Assembly (NCBI RefSeq): GCF_902499175.1
Contig: NZ_CABVQC010000053.1
Coordinates: forward strand, 1 to 64,000
Length of the DNA stretch: 64,000 bases
Direction: 5' to 3'
DNA from: Burkholderia aenigmatica
GTDB taxonomy: Bacteria; Pseudomonadota; Gammaproteobacteria; Burkholderiales; Burkholderiaceae
Below, piece by piece: positions 15,435-25,321 of the stretch. Made by a program: the position numbers and the translations under genes. Position 1 is the stretch's first letter. Every line of letters starts with the position of its first letter. The notes under the pieces are model-generated. The model made no database searches. It was not told where the DNA came from and saw only the letters and a program-made list of their open reading frames with translations.

Positions 15435-18023
15435 ATGAAACTCATCGTCATCGGCCACGGCATGGTCGGCTACAAGCTCCTCGAATGCATCGCAGCGGAA
15501 GCGGGCGCGCTGCAGGTCACCGTGCTCGGCGAGGAACCGCGCCCGGCCTACGACCGCGTGCACCTGTCCGAATTCTTCGCGGGCAAGTCGGCGGACGACC
15601 TGTCGCTCGTCGAACCCGGCTTCTTCGAACGTCATCCGCAGTTCGACCTGCGCCTGAACGCGCAAGTCGCGTCGGTCGACCGGGCCGCGCATACGGTCAC
15701 GCTCGCGTCCGGCGAAACGCTCGCGTACGACAAGCTGGTGCTCGCGACAGGTTCGCGCCCGTTCGTGCCGCCGATGCCGGGGCACGATCGTGACGGCTGC
15801 TTCGTGTACCGGACGATCGAGGATCTCGAAGCGATGCAGGCGTGCGGCACGCACGCGAAGCGCGGCGTCGTGGTCGGCGGCGGGCTGCTCGGCCTCGAAT
15901 GCGCGAAGGCGCTGCGCGACATGGGGCTCGACACGCACGTCGTCGAATTCGCACCGCGGCTGATGGCCGTGCAGGTCGACGACGGCGGCGGCCGGATGCT
16001 GCGCGCGAAGATCGAGGCGCTCGGCGTGACCGTGCATACGGGCAAGAACACGCTCGAGATCGTCGATGGCGAGGAAGGCACGCACCGGATGGCGTTCGCC
16101 GACGGCTCGCACCTCGACGCCGACATGATCGTGTTCTCGGCCGGCATCCGCGCACGCGACGAACTGGCCCGCGCATGCGGGCTCGACATCGGCCCGCGCG
16201 GCGGCGTCGCGATCGACGACGCGTGCCGCACGAGCGACGCCGACATCTACGCGATCGGCGAATGCGCGGCCTGGAACGGCATGGTGTACGGCCTCGTCGC
16301 CCCCGGCTACGACATGGCGCGCGTGGTCGCGAAGCAGCTCGGCGGCGATGCGAACGGCGAGGTCGAGGCCGCGTTCGCGGGCGCCGACATGAGCACGAAG
16401 CTGAAGCTGATGGGCGTCGACGTCGCGAGCATCGGCGACGCGCACGGCACGACGGCCGGCAGCCGCACCTACCAGTACGCGGACGAGCGCCGCCAGGTCT
16501 ACAAGAAGCTCGTGGTGTCCGACTGCGGCAAGTTCCTGCACGGCGCGGTGATGGTCGGCGATGCTGCCGAATACGGCACGCTGCTGCAGATGATGCTGAA
16601 CCGCATCGAGCTGCCGGAGTCGCCGGAATTCCTGATCCTGCCGTCGTCGGACGGCGTCGCGAAGCCGGCGATCGGTGTCGAAGCGCTGCCCGCGGCCGCC
16701 CAGATCTGCTCGTGCAACAACGTGTCGAAGTCGCAGATCTGCACGGCGGTCGCCGACGGCGCGACGAGCCTCGGCGCGCTGAAGACGTGCACGGGCGCCG
16801 GCACGTCGTGCGGCGGCTGCGTGCCGCTCGTCACGCAGATCATGAAGGCCGAGATGAAGAAGCAGGGCCTCGCGGTCAACAACCATCTGTGCGAGCACTT
16901 CCCGCATTCGCGCCAGGAGCTGTTCCACCTGATCCGCGTCGAGCGCATCACGACTTTCGACGAACTGCTCGCGAAGCATGGCCACGGCCTCGGCTGCGAC
17001 GTGTGCAAGCCGGCGGTGGCGGGCATTCTCGCGTCCTGCTTCAACGAATTCGTGCTGAAGAAGGAGCACGCCGGACTGCAGGATTCGAACGACTACTACC
17101 TCGCGAACATCCAGCGCGACGGCACGTACTCGGTCGTGCCGCGCATGCCGGGCGGCGAAGTCACGCCGGAAGGGCTGATCGCGGTGGGCCAGGTCGCGCA
17201 GAAGTACGGGCTCTACACGAAGATCACCGGCGGCCAGCGCGTCGACCTGTTCGGCGCGCGCGTCGAGCAATTGCCGTCGATCTGGGAAGAACTGATCGCG
17301 GCCGGTTTTGAATCGGGCCACGCGTACGGCAAGGCGCTGCGCACCGTGAAGTCGTGCGTCGGGTCGACGTGGTGCCGCTACGGCGTCGACGATTCGGTCG
17401 GTCTCGCGATCGACCTGGAGAACCGCTACAAGGGGCTGCGCGCACCGCACAAGATCAAGTTCGGCGTGTCCGGCTGCACGCGCGAGTGTGCGGAAGCGCA
17501 GGGCAAGGACGTCGGCATCATCGCGACCGAGAAGGGCTGGAACCTGTACGTGTGCGGCAATGGCGGGATGAAGCCGCGCCACGCGGAACTGCTCGCGTCC
17601 GATCTCGACCGTGCCACGCTGATCCGCTACATCGACCGCCTCCTGATGTTCTACGTGCGCACCGCCGACCGGCTGCAGCGCACGAGCGTGTGGCGCGACA
17701 ACCTCGAAGGCGGGCTCGACTACCTGATCGACGTCGTCGTGCACGACCGGCTCGGGATCGGCGCCGAACTCGAAGCCGACATGCAGCACGTGGTCGACAC
17801 CTACGAGTGCGAATGGAAGAAGGCCGTGACGGATCCCGACACGCGCAAGCGCTTCCGCCACTTCGTGAACAGCGACGCGCCGGACACGACCATCGAATTC
17901 GTCGAGACGCGCGGCCAGATCCGGCCTGCGACGCCCGGCGAACGCGCGGGCGGCAAGCCCGTGTCGATTCCCGTCGTGGCTGAAGGCGTGACGCAAGCCG
18001 CAACCGAACCCGCAACCGTTTGA
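15435..18023 (+). CDS. nirB: Assimilatory NAD(P)H nitrite reductase, large subunit
   Basis: An 862-residue cytosolic enzyme reducing nitrite to ammonium with six electrons from NAD(P)H. The N-terminal 400 residues are an FAD/NAD(P) oxidoreductase (VIGHGMVGYKLLE; GVVVGGGLLGLECAKAL; IYAIGECA). A BFD-type 2Fe-2S domain follows at about 424-475 (ICSCNNVS, CTGAGTSCGGC), a second Cys pair in GLGCDVCKP, then ferredoxin-like and siroheme/4Fe-4S domains with CVGSTWC and CTRECAEA (around residues 641-685). Its siroheme depends on the product of the divergent cobA. AAGGAAACGTCACC precedes the ATG. Confidence 0.96.
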   Translation: MKLIVIGHGMVGYKLLECIAAEAGALQVTVLGEEPRPAYDRVHLSEFFAGKSADDLSLVEPGFFERHPQFDLRLNAQVASVDRAAHTVTLASGETLAYDKLVLATGSRPFVPPMPGHDRDGCFVYRTIEDLEAMQACGTHAKRGVVVGGGLLGLECAKALRDMGLDTHVVEFAPRLMAVQVDDGGGRMLRAKIEALGVTVHTGKNTLEIVDGEEGTHRMAFADGSHLDADMIVFSAGIRARDELARACGLDIGPRGGVAIDDACRTSDADIYAIGECAAWNGMVYGLVAPGYDMARVVAKQLGGDANGEVEAAFAGADMSTKLKLMGVDVASIGDAHGTTAGSRTYQYADERRQVYKKLVVSDCGKFLHGAVMVGDAAEYGTLLQMMLNRIELPESPEFLILPSSDGVAKPAIGVEALPAAAQICSCNNVSKSQICTAVADGATSLGALKTCTGAGTSCGGCVPLVTQIMKAEMKKQGLAVNNHLCEHFPHSRQELFHLIRVERITTFDELLAKHGHGLGCDVCKPAVAGILASCFNEFVLKKEHAGLQDSNDYYLANIQRDGTYSVVPRMPGGEVTPEGLIAVGQVAQKYGLYTKITGGQRVDLFGARVEQLPSIWEELIAAGFESGHAYGKALRTVKSCVGSTWCRYGVDDSVGLAIDLENRYKGLRAPHKIKFGVSGCTRECAEAQGKDVGIIATEKGWNLYVCGNGGMKPRHAELLASDLDRATLIRYIDRLLMFYVRTADRLQRTSVWRDNLEGGLDYLIDVVVHDRLGIGAELEADMQHVVDTYECEWKKAVTDPDTRKRFRHFVNSDAPDTTIEFVETRGQIRPATPGERAGGKPVSIPVVAEGVTQAATEPATV

Positions 18024-18061
18024 CCCTGACCGACACCAGCGTCTTTTCCAAGGAGCCCATC

Positions 18062-18409
18062 ATGAACGATCGTCTTCCGCTGTCCTGGACCCGCGTGTGC
18101 CCGCTCGACGACATCGTGCCGAACACCGGCGTGTGTGCACTCGTCAACGGCGAGCAGGTCGCGGTTTTTCACGTCGCACATGCTGAAGAAGGCGGCGTGT
18201 TTGCGATCGACAACGTCGATCCGGTATCGCAGGCGGCCGTGATGTCGCGCGGGCTGATCGGCAGCCTCGGCGAGCGTGTCGTCGTCGCGTCGCCGCTGTA
18301 CAAGCAGCATTTCGACCTGCGCACCGGCGAATGCCTCGAGGCGCCCGAGCAGTCGGTGAGCGCGTATCCGTCGCGGGTCGAGGACGGCTTCGTGTGGATC
18401 GCAGCCTGA
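18062..18409 (+). CDS. nirD: Nitrite reductase small subunit
   Basis: A 115-residue Rieske-fold protein starting at ATG 18062, with AAGGAG eight bases upstream; the frame opens earlier at 18020 but without a ribosome site. WTRVCPLDDIVPNTGVCALVNGEQVAVFHV and SPLYKQHFDLRTGECLEAPEQSVSAYP are typical NirD blocks. As usual for NirD, the Rieske CxH and CxxH cluster ligands are missing, so it carries no 2Fe-2S centre and serves as a structural partner of NirB. It sits 38 bases after nirB and 16 bases before the nitrate reductase gene. Confidence 0.94.
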   Translation: MNDRLPLSWTRVCPLDDIVPNTGVCALVNGEQVAVFHVAHAEEGGVFAIDNVDPVSQAAVMSRGLIGSLGERVVVASPLYKQHFDLRTGECLEAPEQSVSAYPSRVEDGFVWIAA

Positions 18410-18425
18410 CCGCCCCGGAGCGCGC

Positions 18426-21400
18426 ATGACCGCCACCCCCGTCAAGAGCGTGTGCCCGTACTGCGGCGTCGGCTGCGGGATGGTGCTGCACGTCGAGGAA
18501 GGCGAAGTCGTCAAGGTGTCCGGCGACTCCGACCATCCGACCAACTTCGGGCGGCTGTGCACGAAGGGCTCGTCGGCGCACGTTGCGCTGCGCCGCTCGG
18601 GGCGGCTCGACCGCGCGTTCGTGCGCCGCGCGCGCGAGGACGACCTGGTGCCGCTGCCGGCCCGCGACGCGATCGCCGACACCGCGCGCCGCCTGCGCGC
18701 GGTGCTCGATACGCACGGGCCCGACGCGCTGTCGTTCTACGTATCGGGGCAGATGTCGATCGAGGCGCAGTACCTCGTCAACAAGCTTGCGAAGGGCTTC
18801 GTCGGCACCAACAACATCGAGTCGAACTCGCGCCTGTGCATGGCGAGCGCGGGCACCGGCTACAAGCAGTCGCTCGGCGCGGACGGCCCGCCCGGGTCGT
18901 ACCAGGACTTCGACCGCGCGAACCTGTTCTTCGTAATCGGCGCGAACATGGCCGACTGCCATCCGATCCTGTTCCTGCGGATGATGGATCGCGTGAAGGC
19001 CGGCGCGAAGCTGATCGTCGTCGATCCGCGCCGCACCGGCACGGCCGACAAGGCCGACCTGTTCCTGCAGATCCGGCCGGGCACCGATCTCGCACTGACC
19101 AACGGGCTGCTGCACCTGCTGCACGCGAACGGGCGGACTGATGCCGCGTTCATCGACGCGTACACCGAAGGCTGGGACGCGATGCCCGCGTTCCTCGCCG
19201 ACTACACGCCCGAGCGTGTCGCGGCGATCACCGGGCTCGCGGAAGCCGACCTGCGCACGGCCGCGCAGTGGATCGGCGACGCGCAGGAGTGGATGAGCTG
19301 CTGGACGATGGGGCTCAACCAGAGCACGCACGGCGTGTGGAACACCAACGCGATCTGCAACCTGCACCTCGCGACGGGCAAGATTTGCCGCACCGGCAGC
19401 GGGCCGTTCTCGCTGACCGGCCAGCCGAACGCGATGGGCGGGCGCGAGATGGGCTACATGGGGCCCGGGCTGCCCGGCCAGCGCTCGGTGGCGTCGGACG
19501 ATGATCGCCGTTTCGTCGAGAACCTGTGGCGCGTGCCGGCCGGCACGCTGCGCAAGGAGACGGGGCAAGGCACGGTCGACATGTTCGCGCGGATGGCTGC
19601 GGGCGACATCAAGGCATGCTGGATCATCTGCACGAACCCGGTCGCCACGGTGCCGAACCGGCAGAACGTGATCGCCGGCTTGCAGGCCGCCGAGCTCGTG
19701 ATCGCGCAGGACGCGTTCCTCGATACCGAGACCAACCGCTACGCGGACATCCTGCTGCCGGGCGGGCTGTGGGCCGAGGGCGACGGCGTGATGATCAACT
19801 CCGAGCGCAACATGACGCTGATGCGCGCGGCGGTCGCGCCGCCGGGCGACGCGCTGCCCGACTGGCGCATCGTCGCGGAAGTCGCGCGCGCGATGGGTTT
19901 TGGCGATGCGTTCGACTATGCGTCGGCGGCCGACGTGTTCGACGAGATCGTCCGCTTCTCGAATCCGGCGACCGGCTACGACCTGCGCGGCGCGAGCCAC
20001 GCGGCGCTGCGCGACGGGCCCGTGCAATGGCCGGTTGCGCCGGGCACCGCGCGCGAGCGGCACCCGATCCGCTATCTGAACGACGGCGTGAGCCAAACGC
20101 TGCGTCCGGCCGCCGACGGCGACGATGCACCGCGCCTCGCGTTCCCGACACCGTCGGGCAAGGCGCGCTTCTTCGCGCGGCCGCATGTCAATCCGGCCGA
20201 GCTGCCCGACGACACGTTCCCGATCGTGCTGAACACCGGGCGGCTGCAGCATCAATGGCACACGATGACGAAGACGGGCAAGGTCGCGATGCTGAACAAG
20301 CTCAACCCGCGCCCGTTCGTCGAACTGCACCCGGACGATGCGAGCGCGCTCGGCATCGCCGCGAAGGACAGCGTCGAGATCCGCTCGGCGCGCGGCCGCG
20401 CGGTGCTGCCGGCTGTCGTGACCGAGCGCGTGCAGCGCGGTAACTGCTTCGCGCCGATGCACTGGAACGATGTGTACGGCGACGACCTGTGCATCAACGC
20501 GGTGACGAATGACGCGATCGATCCCGAATCGCAGCAACCCGAATTGAAATATTGCGCGGTCGCGCTGCGACGCGTCGAGACCGATGCGTTCGCATCCGCC
20601 GACGACGAGACGACGCAACCCGATGCACGCGCCGACGACGCGCGGCCCGCGCCGGTGCTGGCGCAGGCGACTGCTTCACAGGAATCCGACATGGCAGATA
20701 TCGACACTTTCGCGGCCGCGCTCGGCGTGGCCGATCTCGCGCCGCCGCCGTTGACGGACACCGAACGGCTGTACGTGGCCGGGCTCGTCAGCGGGCTGAA
20801 GGCGAGCGCCGGCCGGCGCGAGGGCAGCGTGCCGGTGCTGCCGGCTGGCGCGCCGCTCACGCCGCCGGTGCGGTTCTGGCTCGACGGGATGCTCGCGGGG
20901 CTGTTCAGCCGCGCGCTGCCGGCGAGCTTGCCGGGTGCCGCGGCGCCCGCGCTGCCGGCCGATGCCGGCGCGTCCGGTGGCGTGCGGATCGTGCGCACGC
21001 GGCCGAAGGTCGTGCTGTTGTGGGCGTCGCAGACCGGCAACATCGAATCGCTGACCGAGGATTACGCGACGCAGCTGATGAACGCGGGCTTCGAGATCCG
21101 TACCGCGTGCATGTCCGACTATCCGCTCGCTTCGCTCGCCGGTGCGCAATACGTGCTGTTGATGACGAGCACGTTCGGTGACGGCGATGCACCCGACAAC
21201 GGCAGCGAATTCTGGGAAGCGCTGCAGGCCGGCAGCGCCGCGCGCCTCGACGGCGTGCACTTCGCGGTGCTCGCATTCGGCGATCGCAACTACGACCAGT
21301 TTTGCGGCCACGGCCGCCGGCTCGACGCGCGGCTCGCGGAACTCGGCGCGGCGCGTCTCTGCGCGCGCGTCGATTGCGACGTCGAATTCCAGCGCGACGC

Positions 21401-22613
21401 CGACCAGTGGCTCGAACGCGTCGTCGCGCGGATCAAGGAGGCCGATGCCGCGCTGCACGCGGTGCCGTCCGGCGGGATGAGCCCGTCGGGACTGCTGCCG
21501 ACGAAGGCGCATCCGGCGCCGTCGAAGCTCGTCGCGAACCTGCGGCTCAACCGTCCGGGCGCGGCGAAGGACACGCGCTACGTGTCGCTGTCGACCGAAG
21601 GCGCGAACCTCGAATACGAAACCGGCGACGCGCTCGGCGTGTGGCCGACCAACTGCCCGGAACTGGTCGACGAACTGCTGTCCGTCACCGCGCTGAAGGC
21701 CGATGCACCCGTGTCGGTGGCGGGCGTCGGCGACGTGCGCCTCGGCGACGCGCTCGCGCGTCACTTCGACATCACGCGCCCGCATCCGGACACGCTCGCC
21801 TTGATCGCGTCGCGCAGCGCGAACGGCGCGCTGAAGTCGCTGCTCGGCGACGACCGCAAGGGCGACCTGAAGCAATGGCTGTGGGGGCAGCAGCTCGCGG
21901 ATGTGCTGCACGAATTTCCGGTCGAGCTGTCGGGCACGGAACTGGTCGGGATGCTGAAGCGCATGCAACCGCGCCTCTATTCGATCGCGTCGAGCCCGAG
22001 CGCGCACCACGGCGAGATCCACCTGACCGTGTCGGCCGTGCGCTATCACAACGGCCGGCGCGCGCGCAAAGGCGTTGCGTCGACGTTCCTCGCGGATCGC
22101 GCGGACGACGGCCGCGTGCCGGTGTTCGTGCAGAAGTCCGCGCATTTCCGGCCGCCGGTGAACGGCGACGTGCCGATCGTGATGGTCGGCCCCGGTACCG
22201 GCGTCGCGCCGTTTCGCGGCTTCCTGCACGAACGGCAGGCGCGCGGCGCGCGTGGGCGCAACTGGCTGTTCTTCGGCGAGCAGCACGCACAGACCGATTT
22301 CTACTACGGCGACGAACTGGGCGCGATGCACGACAGCGGCTTCCTGACGCGGCTCGACCTGGCGTTCTCGCGCGACCAGGCCGACAAGATTTACGTACAG
22401 GACCGGATGCGAGAGCAGGGCGCGGAGCTGTTCGCGTGGCTGGAGGAAGGCGCGCACTTCTACGTGTGCGGCGATGCCGCGCGGATGGCGAAGGACGTCG
22501 ACACGGCGCTGAAGGCGGTGGTCGCCGAGCACGGCGGCATGTCGGACGAGGCCGCGAACGACTACGTTGCGCGGCTCTCGAAGGCGCGCCGCTACATGCG
22601 GGACGTGTACTGA
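18426..22613 (+). CDS. nasA: Assimilatory nitrate reductase fused to a flavodoxin/FAD/NAD(P) reductase module
   Basis: A single 1395-residue polypeptide. Residues 1-710 are a NasA-type molybdenum enzyme: Cys10, Cys13, Cys17 and Cys45 ligate a 4Fe-4S cluster, Cys138 (SNSRLCMAS) is the expected Mo ligand, and the C-terminal MGD-binding fold contains LNTGRLQHQWHTMTKTG. After a linker (about 710-855), residues about 858-1000 are flavodoxin (LLWASQTGNIESLTEDYA; TSTFGDGDAPDN), and 1040-1395 a CysJ-like FAD and NAD(P) domain (RLYSIASSPS; MVGPGTGVAPFRGF; FYVCGDAARMAKDV). The fusion supplies electrons from NAD(P)H to nitrate reduction without a separate NasC. A conserved CPYCGVGCG opens the protein. 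Confidence 0.95.
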   Translation: MTATPVKSVCPYCGVGCGMVLHVEEGEVVKVSGDSDHPTNFGRLCTKGSSAHVALRRSGRLDRAFVRRAREDDLVPLPARDAIADTARRLRAVLDTHGPDALSFYVSGQMSIEAQYLVNKLAKGFVGTNNIESNSRLCMASAGTGYKQSLGADGPPGSYQDFDRANLFFVIGANMADCHPILFLRMMDRVKAGAKLIVVDPRRTGTADKADLFLQIRPGTDLALTNGLLHLLHANGRTDAAFIDAYTEGWDAMPAFLADYTPERVAAITGLAEADLRTAAQWIGDAQEWMSCWTMGLNQSTHGVWNTNAICNLHLATGKICRTGSGPFSLTGQPNAMGGREMGYMGPGLPGQRSVASDDDRRFVENLWRVPAGTLRKETGQGTVDMFARMAAGDIKACWIICTNPVATVPNRQNVIAGLQAAELVIAQDAFLDTETNRYADILLPGGLWAEGDGVMINSERNMTLMRAAVAPPGDALPDWRIVAEVARAMGFGDAFDYASAADVFDEIVRFSNPATGYDLRGASHAALRDGPVQWPVAPGTARERHPIRYLNDGVSQTLRPAADGDDAPRLAFPTPSGKARFFARPHVNPAELPDDTFPIVLNTGRLQHQWHTMTKTGKVAMLNKLNPRPFVELHPDDASALGIAAKDSVEIRSARGRAVLPAVVTERVQRGNCFAPMHWNDVYGDDLCINAVTNDAIDPESQQPELKYCAVALRRVETDAFASADDETTQPDARADDARPAPVLAQATASQESDMADIDTFAAALGVADLAPPPLTDTERLYVAGLVSGLKASAGRREGSVPVLPAGAPLTPPVRFWLDGMLAGLFSRALPASLPGAAAPALPADAGASGGVRIVRTRPKVVLLWASQTGNIESLTEDYATQLMNAGFEIRTACMSDYPLASLAGAQYVLLMTSTFGDGDAPDNGSEFWEALQAGSAARLDGVHFAVLAFGDRNYDQFCGHGRRLDARLAELGAARLCARVDCDVEFQRDADQWLERVVARIKEADAALHAVPSGGMSPSGLLPTKAHPAPSKLVANLRLNRPGAAKDTRYVSLSTEGANLEYETGDALGVWPTNCPELVDELLSVTALKADAPVSVAGVGDVRLGDALARHFDITRPHPDTLALIASRSANGALKSLLGDDRKGDLKQWLWGQQLADVLHEFPVELSGTELVGMLKRMQPRLYSIASSPSAHHGEIHLTVSAVRYHNGRRARKGVASTFLADRADDGRVPVFVQKSAHFRPPVNGDVPIVMVGPGTGVAPFRGFLHERQARGARGRNWLFFGEQHAQTDFYYGDELGAMHDSGFLTRLDLAFSRDQADKIYVQDRMREQGAELFAWLEEGAHFYVCGDAARMAKDVDTALKAVVAEHGGMSDEAANDYVARLSKARRYMRDVY

Positions 22614-22619
22614 ACGCGC

Positions 22620-22645
22620 GAGCGGCGGCGTGCCGTCCGCCGCTC
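22620..22645. terminator. GC-rich hairpin between convergent genes
   Basis: GAGCGGCGG (22620-22628) pairs with CCGCCGCTC (22637-22645) over an eight-base loop. It lies between the nitrate reductase stop and the converging SDR gene, where a two-way terminator is expected. No T-run follows on either strand, so efficiency is doubtful. Confidence 0.4.
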
Positions 22646-22655
22646 CGCCGGCGGG

Positions 22656-23432
22656 TTACTGCTGCCGCTCCCACGCGCGTGCCTGTTCGGCGCGCACGAA
22701 CGCTTCCGACGATTTCGGCAGCAGGTTGCGGAACGCGCCGCCGTCGCTGTCGATCACGTCGACCATCTTCGCGATCATTTCCTCCGGATCGTGCTGTTCG
22801 AGCGGGAACGTCAGCCGCTCGGGCGTCACGGTGTGCGCGGCCGGATCGCGCCAGCGTCGCGCCGTTTCCATCATCCGGTCGTTGAAGCCCGTGCTGTACG
22901 GGCCGGGGTTCACGACCGCGACCTTGATTCCGTGCGGGGCGAGTTCCGCGTGCATCGCCTCGGCGACCGATTCGATCGCGTGCTTCGACGCGCAATAGGC
23001 GCCCGTGAACGGCCCCGTGATCAGGCCTGCGATCGACGACACGAACACGATCTTGCCGTGCCGGCGCGCGAGCATGCCGCGCGCGATCTGCTGCGTGAGT
23101 TCGAGCGGCCCGAACACGTTGACGTCGAACAGCTCGCGGACGATCTCGACCGGCAGGTCCACCAGCGCGCCGGCTTCGCCGACGCCCGCGTTGTTCACGA
23201 GCACGTCGATATCGAGATCGGCCGCGCGGGCGCGATCGTGAGGCGACGTCACGTCGAGCTTGATCGCGCGCAGCGCCGTGCCGCGCTGCGTGGCGGCGGC
23301 CGTCAGTGCGTCGATTTCGGCGGTGACGCGTACGCCGGCCGTCACGTCGTGACCGCGTTCGGCGAGGCGCAGCGCGACTTCGTGGCCGAAGCCGGTGCCC
23401 GCGCCGGTGATGAGGATGCGTTTCTGTGCCAT
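22656..23432 (-). CDS. Short-chain dehydrogenase/reductase
   Basis: A 258-residue classical SDR, start complementary to 23430-23432 (MAQKRILITGAGTGFGHEVA). The TGxxxGxG nucleotide-binding motif is TGAGTGFG, NNAG is present (VLVNNAGVGEAG), and the catalytic triad is Ser in FVSSIAG with YCASK (Tyr and Lys). It oxidises or reduces an unknown alcohol/carbonyl substrate with NAD(P). It is only four bases downstream of the GlcG-type gene, so the two form an operon, and both lie divergent from a LysR gene that may regulate them. Confidence 0.92.
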   Translation of the reverse strand: MAQKRILITGAGTGFGHEVALRLAERGHDVTAGVRVTAEIDALTAAATQRGTALRAIKLDVTSPHDRARAADLDIDVLVNNAGVGEAGALVDLPVEIVRELFDVNVFGPLELTQQIARGMLARRHGKIVFVSSIAGLITGPFTGAYCASKHAIESVAEAMHAELAPHGIKVAVVNPGPYSTGFNDRMMETARRWRDPAAHTVTPERLTFPLEQHDPEEMIAKMVDVIDSDGGAFRNLLPKSSEAFVRAEQARAWERQQ

Positions 23433-23436
23433 GTGC

Positions 23437-23874
23437 TTACCTTGTGGAGTGGAACGTTGCCGGAAAGCGGTCGCGGCAGTGCTGCGCGATCGCGGTGTCT
23501 TCGTCGACGCTGCCGCCCGAGATGCCGATCGCGCCGACGCAGCGCCCGTCGCCGTCGACGAGCGGTTCGCCGCCGCCGAACGTGACGAGCCCGCCGTGGC
23601 TGTGTTCGATGCCGCGCAGCGGACCGTCGCCCGACATCGCACCGAGCGCGTCGGTCGATGCGCGGAAGCGGACCGCCGTCAGCGCCTTGCGCTGCGCGAG
23701 ATCGATCGCGCCGAGAAAGCAGTCGTCGGTGCGCGCGAACGCGAGCAGGTTCGCGCCGGCATCGACGATCGCGACGGCGATGCCGGCGACCTGCAGCGAT
23801 GCGGCATGCGCAAGTGCCGCGTCGATCGTGCGGCGGGCGGCTGCGAGCGGCAGCGCGGCGGTGAGCGGGTTCAT
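23437..23874 (-). CDS. GlcG/HbpS family (haem-degrading-like) protein
   Basis: A 145-residue protein starting at MNPLTAALPL (ATG complementary to 23872-23874). The family block IAVAIVDAGANLLAFARTDDCFLGAIDLAQRKALTAV and the C-terminal FGGGEPLVDGDGRCVGAIGISGGSVDEDTAIA are clear. GlcG/HbpS proteins form small oligomers; some bind haem, many occur beside dehydrogenases with unknown roles. Here it directly precedes the SDR gene with a four-base gap. There is no signal peptide, so it is cytosolic. Confidence 0.88.
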   Translation of the reverse strand: MNPLTAALPLAAARRTIDAALAHAASLQVAGIAVAIVDAGANLLAFARTDDCFLGAIDLAQRKALTAVRFRASTDALGAMSGDGPLRGIEHSHGGLVTFGGGEPLVDGDGRCVGAIGISGGSVDEDTAIAQHCRDRFPATFHSTR

Positions 23875-23966
23875 GCAAGGCTCCGGTAGGACGACAGTGC
23901 CAGTGTAGGCAGTTGCGGTATATGGGAGAATCCGCATTCCGCTCGAAGGAGTTTCAAGTTTTTTTA

Positions 23967-24884
23967 ATGATGAGCAGACGCGATCCGATGGCCGGGCTGC
24001 ACGTGTTCATGACCGTCGCGACGGCCGGCAACTTCACGCGTGCCGCCGCCGCGCTGGGCCTGACGCCGGCGGCCGTCAGCCTCGCGATCGGGCAGCTCGA
24101 GGGCGAGCTGAACGTGAAGCTGTTCAACCGCAGCACGCGCGGCGTGAGCCTGACGGAAGCCGGCCAGCGCTACTGGCGGCAGACGGAGCCTGCTTACCGG
24201 CAGGTCATGCAGGCCCGCGACGAACTGAAGGATGCACGCAGCGAGCCAAACGGGTTGTTGCGTGTGACCGCGCTGCCGCTGGCGCGAGCGCTCGTGATCG
24301 CGCCGGTGCTCGCCACGTTCCGCGAACGCTACCCGAAAGTCCGGCTCGAGATCCGCTACGAGAACGAACTGGTCGATATCGCGAAGGACGGGTTCGACGC
24401 GGGGATTCGCCTGGCCGACCGGCTGCAGCCGGGCATGATCGGCGTGCGGATCGCGCCGGCGTTGACGTGTGCGCTGGTTGCGTCGCCCGGTTATCTGGCA
24501 CGGTATGGCGCGCCTGAGTCGATTGCGGCGCTCGAGCGGCATGCGTGCATCCGTTTCCGGTTCTCGGAGAGCGGACGCCTGCACAAATGGCTGTTGCGCG
24601 ACGGGCAGCGCGACGTCGATCTCGATCCGGACGGCGTGTTCGTGACGAACGATGCCGACGCGGTGATCGATGCGGCGCGCGCGGGCGTCGGCATCGCGTT
24701 CGCGTTCATGCGCGAGCGGATCGAGCAGGACGTGCGCGACGGCACGCTCGTCGAGGTGCTGCCCGGGGCATGCCGCACGCTGCCGCCGATGTGGCTGTAC
24801 TACGTCAATCGCAAGCACGTGCCGGCCAAGCTGCGTGCGTTCATCGACGTGCTGCGTGAACGCAACGGTGCGGACGACGCGTAG
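23967..24884 (+). CDS. LysR-family regulator
   Basis: A 305-residue protein beginning with two consecutive ATG codons (23967, 23970). The N-terminal winged helix is GNFTRAAAALGLTPAAVSLAIGQLEGELNVKLFNRSTRGVSLTEAG; residues about 95-295 are the periplasmic-binding-like effector domain. The protein resembles the large AaeR/DmlR-like group. It is transcribed divergently from the GlcG/SDR pair with 92 bases between, the usual layout for a LysR regulator of those genes. Confidence 0.92.
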   Translation: MMSRRDPMAGLHVFMTVATAGNFTRAAAALGLTPAAVSLAIGQLEGELNVKLFNRSTRGVSLTEAGQRYWRQTEPAYRQVMQARDELKDARSEPNGLLRVTALPLARALVIAPVLATFRERYPKVRLEIRYENELVDIAKDGFDAGIRLADRLQPGMIGVRIAPALTCALVASPGYLARYGAPESIAALERHACIRFRFSESGRLHKWLLRDGQRDVDLDPDGVFVTNDADAVIDAARAGVGIAFAFMRERIEQDVRDGTLVEVLPGACRTLPPMWLYYVNRKHVPAKLRAFIDVLRERNGADDA

Positions 24885-25321
24885 CCGCAGTAACGGGGGC
24901 CGAGTGTTCCCGGGGCGGAACAGGGCAAGCGCCGGTCACGCAGGCTACCCCGTCCCCATTTCCGAAGGGCCGCGCCAGCAGGTGAATCCGTCCTCGCCCG
25001 TGCCGTCCGGCCGGGAGAATTTCTCCCCAATCCGCCACCGGCCATTCATCCGATGAAAAATCGTGTCCGGTTCCCGGTATGATGCGCACCTTGCGTTTGT
25101 CGGACGCACTATTTTTGATGCGATTTTTACGCACGCGGCACGACAAATCCGCACAATCCGAACCTGAAAGATTCTGTAATATAAATTCCGTATACTCGTA
25201 AGTTCTGATCCAGGCGTCACCTGCCCATTCCTTCGGCCGACCGCCCACGCAGAACAACCAGATACGTCGCCGCCTGGCCGCCTTGCGCCGCGACTCGCTA
25301 TGCACCACCACTGAACACGCT
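24885..25321. other. Intergenic region before mprF, locally AT-rich
   Basis: 437 bases without a supported gene. 25060-25200 is clearly more AT-rich than its surroundings and is the likely promoter region of mprF; TATACT at 25193-25198 could be a -10 hexamer but no good -35 is at the right distance. No terminator with a T-run was seen after the LysR gene. Confidence 0.45.

Noticed and set aside
13986-17996. A 1336-codon open frame on the minus strand opposite nirB and the nitrate transporter
   Set aside because: It mirrors well-supported genes codon for codon, is rich in Arg/Ala/His/Asp as expected for antisense of GC-rich codons, and contains no recognisable domain. Similar shadows lie opposite the nitrate reductase fusion (18144-20618, 20676-22532) and other genes.
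25060-25200. AT-rich patch as a sign of horizontally acquired DNA
   Set aside because: It is short, lies exactly in the promoter region of mprF, and the flanking genes have normal composition.
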